In this document: positions 7,184 to 12,657 of the stretch, piece by piece
How positions within the stretch are numbered: position 1 is the stretch's first letter
Layout of the letters: each line of letters starts with the position of its first letter
Assembly: GCA_945865855.1 (NCBI GenBank)
Contig: CAMBES010000029.1
Span: 1-12,657, forward strand
Reading direction: 5' to 3'
DNA: 12,657 nt
Origin: Rhizobium sp. Q54
Lineage (GTDB): Bacteria; Pseudomonadota; Alphaproteobacteria; Rickettsiales; UBA1997
The notes under the pieces: model-generated
Database searches by the model: none
Told to the model about the DNA's origin: nothing
Seen by the model: the letters and a program-made list of their open reading frames with translations, nothing else
Translations under genes and position numbers: made by a program

Positions 7184-9805
7184 TTAGCTCAGTGCCTCGT
7201 CAATTAATTTTTTCTGCTCTTTCGTATGATAAGAGCCGTAGCCGGTTGCTGGCGACGCAGAAGAAATGCGACCAACATATTTTGGACGAGAAATTATTTC
7301 TTCGATTAACTCTTCAACAAATTTCCAAGCGCCCATGTTACGAGGCTCTTCTTGGCACCAGACGATTTCGGCGCCTTTGAACTTTGCGAGTTCTGCCTTC
7401 AATTCTTCTGCTGGAAATGGATAAAGTTGTTCGAGACGAATGATCGCAACATCATCACTTTTTCGTGCTTCGATTAAATCGTAATAAACTTTCCCAGTAC
7501 AAAGAATAACTTTGCGCGCCTTATTAATTTCAGAGGTTTCGCCGATTACTGATCTAAAGTTTAAATCAGAAAATTCTTCGATTGTTGAAGTCGCAAGTTT
7601 GTGACGAAGCAGTGATTTTGGCGACATCACGACGAGTGGTTTGCGATCTTTTCCAAGAAGTTGACGACGTAGCGCGTGGAAAAAATTTGCCGGATTTGTG
7701 ATATTTACGACGCGCAAGTTATTGTCGGCGCAGGCTTGTAAATAACGCTCTAATCTTGCTGAAGAGTGCTCAGGGCCTTGTCCTTCATAACCATGCGGGA
7801 GTAACATTACGAGGCCAGATTTACGCAGCCATTTTACTTCTGATGAAGCGATGAACTGATCAAAAATAATTTGTGCACCATTGGCAAAGTCGCCAAATTG
7901 CGCTTCCCAAATTGTTAAAGAATTCGGCGCTGAAAGTGAGTAGCCATATTCAAAACCAAGCACGCCATATTCAGATAAAACTGAATCGTAAACTTCGTAT
8001 TTTCCGATGTTTGAGAAAATGTTGTGACGTTCGCCATTCTTCGCATCATGCAATATCGAGTGACGATGTGAGAAAGTGCCGCGACCAGAATCTTGTCCAG
8101 TTATTCTTACCGGAAAACCTTCGTTTAAAAGCGAGGAAAAAGCCAGAGCTTCGCCACAACCCCAGTCGATTCCTTTACCGCTTGAAACCGCTTCTTTTCT
8201 AGCCTCAAGCTGTTTAACGATTTTTGGATTAGCGTTAAATGTCGTGGGAATTTCGAGAGTTTTTTCAATCAAATTCTGCAAAGTTTTTTTCGTAACTGCG
8301 GTTTTTGGCAGAGAATCATTACCATCTTCGATCTTGTTCCAGCCTGCCTTCATCCAATCTGCTTCTTTTGGTTTGAAGTCGGCAGATTTATCAAATTCTG
8401 CAGAAAGATGCATTTCAAAATCAGCAACTAATTTTTCATGTTCAGCGGCAGAAATGATATTTTCTGCGACTAGTTTTTGCGAATAAATTTTCTCAAGAGT
8501 TGAATGATCTTTGAGTTTTGTATACATCACCGGCTGGGTGTAGAGAGGCTCGTCACCTTCATTGTGACCATATTTGCGATAGCAGATTAGATCGATAACC
8601 ACATCTTTTTTGAAGGCCTGACGATAGCGTGTCGTGATGTCAGAAACTTTTACGACGGCTTCAACATCGTCACCATTTACGTGGAAGATTGGCGCGTCGA
8701 TCATCTTTGCGAGATCAGAACAATAAGTTGTGCTGCGTGAATCTGTCGGATTCGCAGTAAAACCGACTTGATTGTTAATGATCAAATGCATCACGCCGCC
8801 AGTGTTGTAGCCACTTACACCATTCATCACCAAGCTTTCTGCAACAGAACCTTGGCCGGCAAAAGCCGCGTCGCCGTGAATTAATAGCGCCATGCCGTTA
8901 CGTCCGAGGTCTTGTTTGGCGCGGATTCGACCGGCCGCGATAACATTTACCGCTTCCAAATGCGAAGGATTAAAAGCAAGTGAAAGATCGATTTTTTGAA
9001 CCTTGTCTCCTTGAGAAATTTCACGAGTTGAAGCATAACCCATGTGATATTTTACATCTCCCGATCTAGTGATTCCTTCCGGCATTCCCGGGGTTCCTTT
9101 AAATTCGGAAAATATCTGATGGTAAGGCTTGCCCATGATTCCAGTTAGGGTATTTAAGCGACCGCGATGCGCCATGCCGATGACGATTTTATTCACGCCA
9201 GATTTTGCTGCGACATCGATCATTTTTTCTACCGAAGGCATTGCAGCATCTCCCCCTTCCACCGAAAATCTTTTCGCGCCCGGAAAGCGTTTGTGCAAAA
9301 ATTGCTCGAACTTTTCGGTGCGAATTACTTCTTTTAAAATTTTAATTTTTTCATCTTTAGAAATGGAAGCGGGTAGCGCAGATTCTGTTTCTTGAGCTAG
9401 CCAATCTTTTTCTGCTGGGTTATTAATGTATTCAAATTCCAAGCCAACTGAACCACAATAAATCTTGTTTAATTTTGCGATTGTTGATGCGGCTTCAGCT
9501 GGAGTTAGCCCATGATTTTTTGGATCAATTTCTGCGACATATTGCGGCGCAGAAAGCCCGATCGGATCAAGTTTTGCAGCCAAGTGACCAAATCTTTTGT
9601 AGGCAGAAACTAAATTTTTTAGACGAATCTCAACATCTCTCTCAACTTTTCCGAGCTTAATTGGCGAAGTCTCTTCTGCTGTTGCAATTTTTTGTGGCGC
9701 CCAACTTGGAGCATCGCAAAAATCTCCATCATTTTGACAAAATTCATTGATGAAATCGATATTCGCACTGAAGAATGGCGATGTTTTGAGTGATTCTTTC
9801 GACAT
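7184..9805 (-). CDS. sucA: 2-oxoglutarate dehydrogenase E1 component (thiamine diphosphate-dependent)
   Basis: E1o decarboxylates 2-oxoglutarate with thiamine diphosphate and succinylates the lipoyl arm of SucB. With the start chosen here the protein has 873 residues, slightly shorter than the usual 900-940. The conserved blocks are in order: GHLAAKLDPIGL (73-84), MAHRGRLNTL (211-220), the ThDP/Mg motif from HGDAAFAGQG (310-319) to INNQVGF (343-349), the substrate-loop region GDDVEAV (378-384) and GHNEGDEP (413-420). The reading frame stays open upstream to an ATG at 9895, which would add 30 residues (MKLSCPRFKPYGLYFRHSPH onward). That extension is Cys-, Phe- and His-rich and unlike the family, so the ATG at 9805 (MSKESLKTSPFF) was preferred. 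Neither start has a Shine-Dalgarno sequence. It heads a sucA-sucB operon and is divergent from the ATP-grasp gene. No lpd or sucCD is in the window. Confidence 0.96.
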   Translation of the reverse strand: MSKESLKTSPFFSANIDFINEFCQNDGDFCDAPSWAPQKIATAEETSPIKLGKVERDVEIRLKNLVSAYKRFGHLAAKLDPIGLSAPQYVAEIDPKNHGLTPAEAASTIAKLNKIYCGSVGLEFEYINNPAEKDWLAQETESALPASISKDEKIKILKEVIRTEKFEQFLHKRFPGAKRFSVEGGDAAMPSVEKMIDVAAKSGVNKIVIGMAHRGRLNTLTGIMGKPYHQIFSEFKGTPGMPEGITRSGDVKYHMGYASTREISQGDKVQKIDLSLAFNPSHLEAVNVIAAGRIRAKQDLGRNGMALLIHGDAAFAGQGSVAESLVMNGVSGYNTGGVMHLIINNQVGFTANPTDSRSTTYCSDLAKMIDAPIFHVNGDDVEAVVKVSDITTRYRQAFKKDVVIDLICYRKYGHNEGDEPLYTQPVMYTKLKDHSTLEKIYSQKLVAENIISAAEHEKLVADFEMHLSAEFDKSADFKPKEADWMKAGWNKIEDGNDSLPKTAVTKKTLQNLIEKTLEIPTTFNANPKIVKQLEARKEAVSSGKGIDWGCGEALAFSSLLNEGFPVRITGQDSGRGTFSHRHSILHDAKNGERHNIFSNIGKYEVYDSVLSEYGVLGFEYGYSLSAPNSLTIWEAQFGDFANGAQIIFDQFIASSEVKWLRKSGLVMLLPHGYEGQGPEHSSARLERYLQACADNNLRVVNITNPANFFHALRRQLLGKDRKPLVVMSPKSLLRHKLATSTIEEFSDLNFRSVIGETSEINKARKVILCTGKVYYDLIEARKSDDVAIIRLEQLYPFPAEELKAELAKFKGAEIVWCQEEPRNMGAWKFVEELIEEIISRPKYVGRISSASPATGYGSYHTKEQKKLIDEALS

Positions 9806-9917
9806 ATGTTTGGAGAAAAAACTTAAAGAACAGAAATGTGGGGAGTGGCGAAAATAAAGACCATAGGGTTTAAATCTTGGGCAACTTAATTTCAATCATG
9901 AAAACTAAAGTTCGCCA

Positions 9918-9945
9918 ATAATAAAAATATTCCCGTTATCGCCAA
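9918..9945 (-). promoter_or_regulatory. Candidate promoter for sucA-sucB
   Basis: On the minus strand TTGGCG (9940-9945, four of six -35 positions) is followed after 16 bases by TATTAT (9918-9923, five of six -10 positions). Transcription would start near 9911 and give a leader of about 105 bases before the preferred sucA ATG. The 180-base region between sucA and the ATP-grasp gene is AT-rich and must serve both directions; no convincing plus-strand promoter was found in it. Confidence 0.4.
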
Positions 9946-9985
9946 AAAAAGTTGGAGCAGTGATCCAAAAATACATCATAAATCA

Positions 9986-11158
9986 ATGAAAATTTTAGTA
10001 ATTATTAACGAGTCACTCGCCGAAATGTTTTTGGGTAAAAATACTACGCTTGCCTACATTCTTGCTGCCGCAGATTTTTCCGACTCTGCCGATGTTTACG
10101 TTTGGAATTTTGCCGAAAATTTTTGCATAAAAATTGATGCAAAACAGGCGGAAATTTTAACAAAAAAATACACAGAAATTAATCGCCAGATCAGAAATTT
10201 TTCGCCAGAAGTTGCGGCGGCAAAAGTAAAAGATTTGATTGAAGAAAATTTTGTAGATGCCATTGAAATCACTTCGGATGATTTAATAATTCAGCGACTC
10301 GAGCCAATGAAAGCACCTTTTCCTCCGGTGGGAGAGAAAAATATTAACGATGTTTTGCGCGATTTAAGAGCGCAATTTCCGCGACATATTTTTAATTGTC
10401 CGATCGGTTTTTCTGACAAGGAATTAGGAAAATTTTCTGACATCGCAACCCCAACTGCTGAGTTTAAATTAAGTGATGAAAATTACGCGCAGAAGATTGA
10501 ATTAATGGGTGAAGAATATGAAAAAATTTACCAAAATTTTTCCCCTGAGAAAAAAAGAAAAGTTGTGATTAAACCAAAAGATTTAGCGCAATCTCTCGGA
10601 GTTTTTGCGCTCGATCTCGCCAAAGAAAAAGACATAAAAAAAGACGTAAAAAAAGCCTGCATCGAACATGGCGAAGAGCTTTACCAGGGACAAATTTTAG
10701 TTCAGCCATTTCTTGAAGGAGTCAGGCAGGGAGATATCCGCGCGACTATTATTAAAAATGAAAAAAGTGATTTTGAATGCGCTGGATACACATTTAGAAA
10801 AAGTTTGCGAGCTGCTGAAAGTGAAGATTTTACTACTGGCTATATTGTCGGCGGATCAACCCCGCGACCAATTTCTGATCTTACAAAAAATGAGCAGGAA
10901 GATTTACAAAAAAAATGCGAAAAAGTTTTGTATGCTTTAAACGGAGAATTGCGCGAAAAATATCGCGAAGTAATTGAACTCGGCGCTGATTTTATTTTAG
11001 TTGGAAATGGTCGCCAAGTTTTTCTTGGCGAGATTAATCATAATTGTCCAGGACTTGTTCCGGTGAGTGAGGCGATGGGTGATGAAAAAAAATACGAAGG
11101 GGGATTGGGTATCGCAAAAAGAGTGATCGAGATTTCTACTCGCGGCCTTCGCAGTTAA
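9986..11158 (+). CDS. Glutathione-synthetase-like ATP-grasp protein
   Basis: A 390-residue protein with the order of motifs of prokaryotic glutathione synthetase (GshB), an ATP-grasp ligase joining gamma-glutamylcysteine and glycine. The N-terminus MKILVIINESLAEMFLGKNTTLAYIL resembles the GshB start where the substrate domain opens. RLEPMKAPFPP (104-114) corresponds to the GshB RKDPPFD segment. The ATP-grasp part has VIKPKDLAQSLGV (194-206) with Lys196, VQPFLEGVRQGDIR (239-252), GGSTPRPIS (289-297, compare GGRGEPRPL) and the metal-binding FLGEINHNCPG (346-356) with Glu349 and Asn351. It is longer than typical GshB (about 315) because of extra charged residues around 160-192 and 208-232 and a longer C-terminus. 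No gshA lies nearby, and it is divergent from sucA. The enzyme class is well supported; the substrate may differ from glutathione. A start-proximal ribosome-binding site is absent. Its last ~60 bases are copied downstream at 11326. Confidence 0.8.
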   Translation: MKILVIINESLAEMFLGKNTTLAYILAAADFSDSADVYVWNFAENFCIKIDAKQAEILTKKYTEINRQIRNFSPEVAAAKVKDLIEENFVDAIEITSDDLIIQRLEPMKAPFPPVGEKNINDVLRDLRAQFPRHIFNCPIGFSDKELGKFSDIATPTAEFKLSDENYAQKIELMGEEYEKIYQNFSPEKKRKVVIKPKDLAQSLGVFALDLAKEKDIKKDVKKACIEHGEELYQGQILVQPFLEGVRQGDIRATIIKNEKSDFECAGYTFRKSLRAAESEDFTTGYIVGGSTPRPISDLTKNEQEDLQKKCEKVLYALNGELREKYREVIELGADFILVGNGRQVFLGEINHNCPGLVPVSEAMGDEKKYEGGLGIAKRVIEISTRGLRS

Positions 11159-11164
11159 TTTTTT
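11138..11164 (+). terminator. Intrinsic terminator overlapping the end of the ATP-grasp gene
   Basis: The arms act(c)gcg (11138-11144) and cgcagt (11150-11155) pair over six positions with one bulged C and a gcctt loop, then TAA and a six-T run (11159-11164). The descending arm holds the final Ser codon, and the stop lies between arm and T-run. A second version of this element, with changed bases but an even better stem, lies at 11364-11392. Confidence 0.5.
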
Positions 11165-11176
11165 AAATCAAAAACC

Positions 11177-11261
11177 CGCTGGTTGAGCGAAGTCGAAACC
11201 AAGTTAAGGTTCCTGCTACCAAGTCATAAATTCGCTTGGTTTCGACTTCGCTCAACCAGCG
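11177..11261. repeat. Perfect 27-base inverted repeat, 31-base spacer
   Basis: The arm at 11177-11203 (core ggttgagcgaagtcgaaacc) is exactly reverse-complemented at 11235-11261. A third copy in direct orientation, with one A-to-G change, is at 11405-11431. The core resembles a short repeat seen between genes in many unrelated bacteria. Folded, the pair would give a very stable hairpin in either transcript direction and could block read-through between the ATP-grasp gene and the tRNA. Confidence 0.9.
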
Positions 11262-11300
11262 CTAAAAAGCAACCGGCGGTTAATTTTTTAAGGACAAAAC

Positions 11301-11326
11301 ATTTTAAAACCAGATTTTAAAACCAG
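11301..11326. repeat. 13-base tandem repeat (attttaaaaccag)x2
   Basis: Two identical 13-base units sit head to tail directly before the duplicated gene tail. Read on the minus strand the unit core TGGTTTTAAAATC differs from the unit beside sucB (TGGGTTTAAAACC) at two of 13 positions, so the two loci appear related. Confidence 0.8.
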
Positions 11327-11431
11327 GGGAATTGGGCATCGCAAAAAGAGTGATTAAGATTTCTAATCGCGGCCTTCGCGGTTAATTTTTTTAAATCAAA
11401 AACCCGCTGGTTGAGCGGAGTCGAAACCAAG
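11326..11431 (+). pseudogene. Duplicated 3' end of the ATP-grasp gene plus downstream repeat
   Basis: This 106-base segment aligns with 11099-11203 over its whole length with about eight substitutions and one extra T. Its first part keeps the reading frame of the parent gene: it would encode GELGIAKRVIKISNRGLRG followed by TAA, compared with GGLGIAKRVIEISTRGLRS in the gene. There is no start codon or upstream reading frame, so it is not an independent gene. It also carries the terminator and one 27-base repeat arm. It is best read as a segmental duplication of gene tail, terminator and repeat, or the remnant of a recombination between repeats. Confidence 0.85.
11364..11392 (+). terminator. 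Second intrinsic terminator in the duplicated tail
   Basis: The arms taatcgcg (11364-11371) and cgcggtta (11377-11384) pair over eight positions with one G-U and a gcctt loop, followed by A and a seven-T run. It is the counterpart of the hairpin at the end of the ATP-grasp gene, with different bases but an intact and stronger stem. Confidence 0.6.
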
Positions 11432-11559
11432 GGAAGGGTTTAAAAAATGATAGCAGAGTTTTAGTCACTAAAGGATAAATAAAACTGGCAAGCTAAGGAG
11501 CGAAAAGAAAGCTGGGGCATTAGCTAAAAATATTTTTCGCGTAAAAATTAATGTGAAAA

Positions 11560-11635
11560 TGGTAGCGGAGGAGGGAATCGAACCCCCGACACACGGATTA
11601 TGATCCCGTTGCTCTACCGACTGAGCTACTCCGCC
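11560..11635 (-). tRNA. tRNA-Met(CAT), elongator type
   Basis: The minus strand folds into a 76-base cloverleaf: acceptor GGCGGAG/CTCCGCT with a first G-U pair, D stem GCTC/GAGC, anticodon stem ACGGG/TCCGT with loop ATCATAA, T stem GGGGG/CCCTC with TTCGATT loop, and encoded CCA. The anticodon CAT is at 11600-11602. The body resembles alphaproteobacterial elongator tRNA-Met; a paired first acceptor position argues against initiator tRNA. The same anticodon is used by lysidine-modified tRNA-Ile, which cannot be excluded by eye. A TTGACA lies about 80 bases upstream (11716-11721) but lacks a good -10 box. Confidence 0.95.
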
Positions 11636-11745
11636 AAATCTTTAAGTCTAATCGTGAAGGGGCGGGCATCGTGTGGATGGAATTTAATTTTTCAAATTTT
11701 TCCTTAATTTTACTTTGTCAACTATCTGTCATCCCTGATCCCTTA

Positions 11746-11773
11746 GTCATTATCCGCGAGAAAGCGGCGATTC
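11746..11773. repeat. Decayed copy of the GC-rich hairpin repeat (inverted orientation)
   Basis: Starting at gtcat, the sequence follows the reverse complement of the repeat at 5906-5932 with several changes. A ccgc/gcgg stem remains (11754-11757 with 11764-11767). Confidence 0.4.
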
Positions 11774-11806
11774 ATAACTCTCTACTCAGAGTAAATGTTT
11801 AATCAT

Positions 11807-11833
11807 CCTGGATCGATGCCTGCGAGGGGATTA
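11807..11833. repeat. Decayed copy of the GC-rich hairpin repeat
   Basis: Matches 5906-5932 at 21 of 27 positions in the same orientation, beginning cctggatc and ending ggggatta. The stem has lost its symmetry, so it is a degenerate copy. Confidence 0.6.
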
Positions 11834-11895
11834 GGGGTGGAGGATTGAAAATAAATTTGTAAGACGATCATCGAAAAAAATATTGTTAGCTACGA

Positions 11896-11924
11896 CTGAC
11901 CACTTACGACGCACGACTTATAAA
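11896..11924 (+). promoter_or_regulatory. Candidate promoter for the second VirB4-like gene
   Basis: CTGACC (11896-11901, four of six -35 positions) is followed after 17 bases by TATAAA (11919-11924, five of six -10 positions). Transcription would start near 11931, leaving only about ten leader bases before the ATG at 11941, so the message would be almost leaderless. Confidence 0.4.
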
Positions 11925-11940
11925 AAATCATAAATTTTTA

Positions 11941-12657
11941 ATGCGTTTTACAACTCTCAAACCAGCGAAGGAACATATTGCCAAGAAAGAAGTTTCTGCT
12001 GCGCATTTTATTCCCTACAAGTGCCACTGGAATTCGAATACGATTTTGACTTACAAAGAAGAATTGGTGCGGGTTGTGAAGATTAAGGGATTCGCTTTTG
12101 AAACTGCGGATGATGTTGATGTTGATCTCAAAAAAGCCTCTAGAAATAACTTGTTGAAGGGTATGGCGGCCGGTGGTTTTTCGCTTTATTTCCATACGAT
12201 AAGACGCAAAGAAAAAGGCTTTCCAGATGGCGATATGCCAGAAGTTTTTTCGCGGCGAGTCAATGATGAGTGGATGGCGAAGCACTCAGATACAAAATGT
12301 TTCGTCAATGAGCATTATCTCACCATCATTCGCGGCTCTGATTCTTCAGGTGCGGCAATGATTGAGCACATGGCAAAAAAATTGCAGCATAGTGCGGATA
12401 AATCCTCGTGGGAAAATTACATGCGTGAGTGCTATGACGAGCTGGATGAAATGACCGAACGCGTTCTTAATGGCTTTGGAAACTACGGAGCACACTTGCT
12501 TGATTTAGTAGAAAACGAAGGTGGAGTCACTTCTGAGTTACTCGAATTTTTAGCAAGAATTGTAAATTGTGGCAGCGCGCAGCCAATGACAGTGCCGCTC
12601 GGAGAGATTTCACATCATTTGCCAATCAATCGACTTTTTTTTGGAAGGAAGTCAATT
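11941..12657 (+). CDS. virB4: Second VirB4-like type IV secretion protein (N-terminal part, cut by window edge)
   Basis: The frame is open for 239 codons from the ATG at 11941 to the window end. It belongs to the CagE/TrbE/VirB N-terminal domain of VirB4. Positions shared with the complete VirB4 in this window include FIPYxCH (23-29) and NTILT (33-37), the TIRR segment, a later ND-W and FVNE-Y block, and LPINRLFFGRKSI at the end, matching the usual SRxFFG region. Overall similarity to the other copy is low, so these are old paralogues rather than a recent duplication. The FETADDVDVDLKK stretch (53-65) and the whole layout recall the second VirB4 (rvhB4-II) of Rickettsia, which lacks normal Walker motifs, but the ATPase domain is outside the window and this cannot be tested here. 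No Shine-Dalgarno sequence precedes the start. Confidence 0.9.
   Translation, partial: MRFTTLKPAKEHIAKKEVSAAHFIPYKCHWNSNTILTYKEELVRVVKIKGFAFETADDVDVDLKKASRNNLLKGMAAGGFSLYFHTIRRKEKGFPDGDMPEVFSRRVNDEWMAKHSDTKCFVNEHYLTIIRGSDSSGAAMIEHMAKKLQHSADKSSWENYMRECYDELDEMTERVLNGFGNYGAHLLDLVENEGGVTSELLEFLARIVNCGSAQPMTVPLGEISHHLPINRLFFGRKSI

Larger units (their letters stand above)
11159..11559. other. Gene-free, repeat-rich stretch between the ATP-grasp gene and tRNA-Met
   Basis: About 400 bases with no plausible gene. It contains an inverted repeat with 27-base arms, a 13-base tandem pair, and a second copy of the end of the upstream gene with its terminator. A short echo of the terminator tail, gcggttaattttttaa, is at 11276-11291. 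From 11432 to 11559, downstream of the tRNA on its strand, I see only AT-rich sequence and no clear terminator for the tRNA. Confidence 0.7.
11636..11940. other. Gene-free stretch between tRNA-Met and the second VirB4-like gene
   Basis: About 305 bases with no credible reading frame. It holds two decayed relatives of the GC-rich hairpin repeat (11746-11773 and 11807-11833), an acgact-rich stretch at 11891-11920, and a promoter-like sequence just before the gene at 11941. Confidence 0.65.

Noticed and set aside
9806..9895. 30-residue N-terminal extension of SucA from an ATG at 9895
   Set aside because: The extension does not resemble SucA N-termini, is rich in Cys, Phe and His, and covers the region expected to be the leader; the ATG at 9805 fits the family better.
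11271..11291. Third terminator at aaccggcggtt followed by a T-run
   Set aside because: The stem is only four bases with a three-base loop; it looks like an echo of the duplicated terminator tail rather than a working element.
11693..11721. Promoter for tRNA-Met from TTGACA at 11716-11721 (minus strand)
   Set aside because: No acceptable -10 box lies 15-18 bases downstream; the sequence there is a run of A and T that gives only partial matches.
11938..12285. Minus-strand open frame opposite the second VirB4-like gene
   Set aside because: The plus strand encodes recognisable VirB4 blocks throughout; the antisense translation has no recognisable feature.

Overview
The window looks like chromosomal DNA of an alphaproteobacterium, most likely a Rickettsiales-type, host-associated lineage. 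The evidence is a pair of divergent VirB4 ATPases, a sucA-sucB pair with typical E1o and E2o proteins, an elongator tRNA-Met(CAT) of alphaproteobacterial type with encoded CCA, AT-leaning coding sequence, and short palindromic repeats between genes. The order-level placement is an inference, not a proof.

Layout. Positions 1-1133 (minus) hold the N-terminal 377 residues of TypA/BipA, cut by the window edge. A promoter-like sequence for it lies just before the divergent plus-strand gene at 1247-2332, an unrecognised lipoprotein containing two copies of a cysteine module. An SDR-family oxidoreductase follows (2455-3246, plus) and faces a complete virB4 (3336-5810, minus). Upstream of that virB4 on the same strand are sucB (5968-7143) and sucA (7184-9805), separated from it by 157 bases holding a GC-rich hairpin repeat and a 13-base tandem repeat that runs into the end of sucB. 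Divergent from sucA is a glutathione-synthetase-like ATP-grasp protein (9986-11158, plus).

From 11159 to 11940 only one gene is visible, tRNA-Met (11560-11635, minus). The rest is repeat-rich: a second, untranslated copy of the last ~60 coding bases of the ATP-grasp gene together with its terminator, a perfect 27-base inverted repeat plus a third copy of its arm, another 13-base tandem pair, and decayed copies of the hairpin repeat seen before virB4. At 11941 a second, different VirB4-like gene begins on the plus strand and runs off the end.

How the genes work together. SucA and SucB are the E1 and E2 parts of 2-oxoglutarate dehydrogenase and are almost certainly co-transcribed. The two VirB4 proteins are ATPases of a type IV secretion system whose genes are scattered here, as in Rickettsiales: neither has virB3 or virB6 beside it within the window. 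TypA, the lipoprotein, the SDR protein and the ATP-grasp protein show no clear functional link to these. None of the eight protein starts has a recognisable Shine-Dalgarno sequence.

No wholly new multi-gene system is evident. The most unusual features are the duplicated gene tail plus terminator, the two VirB4 paralogues with altered motifs in the complete one, the cysteine-module lipoprotein, and the recurring 13-base tandem repeats.
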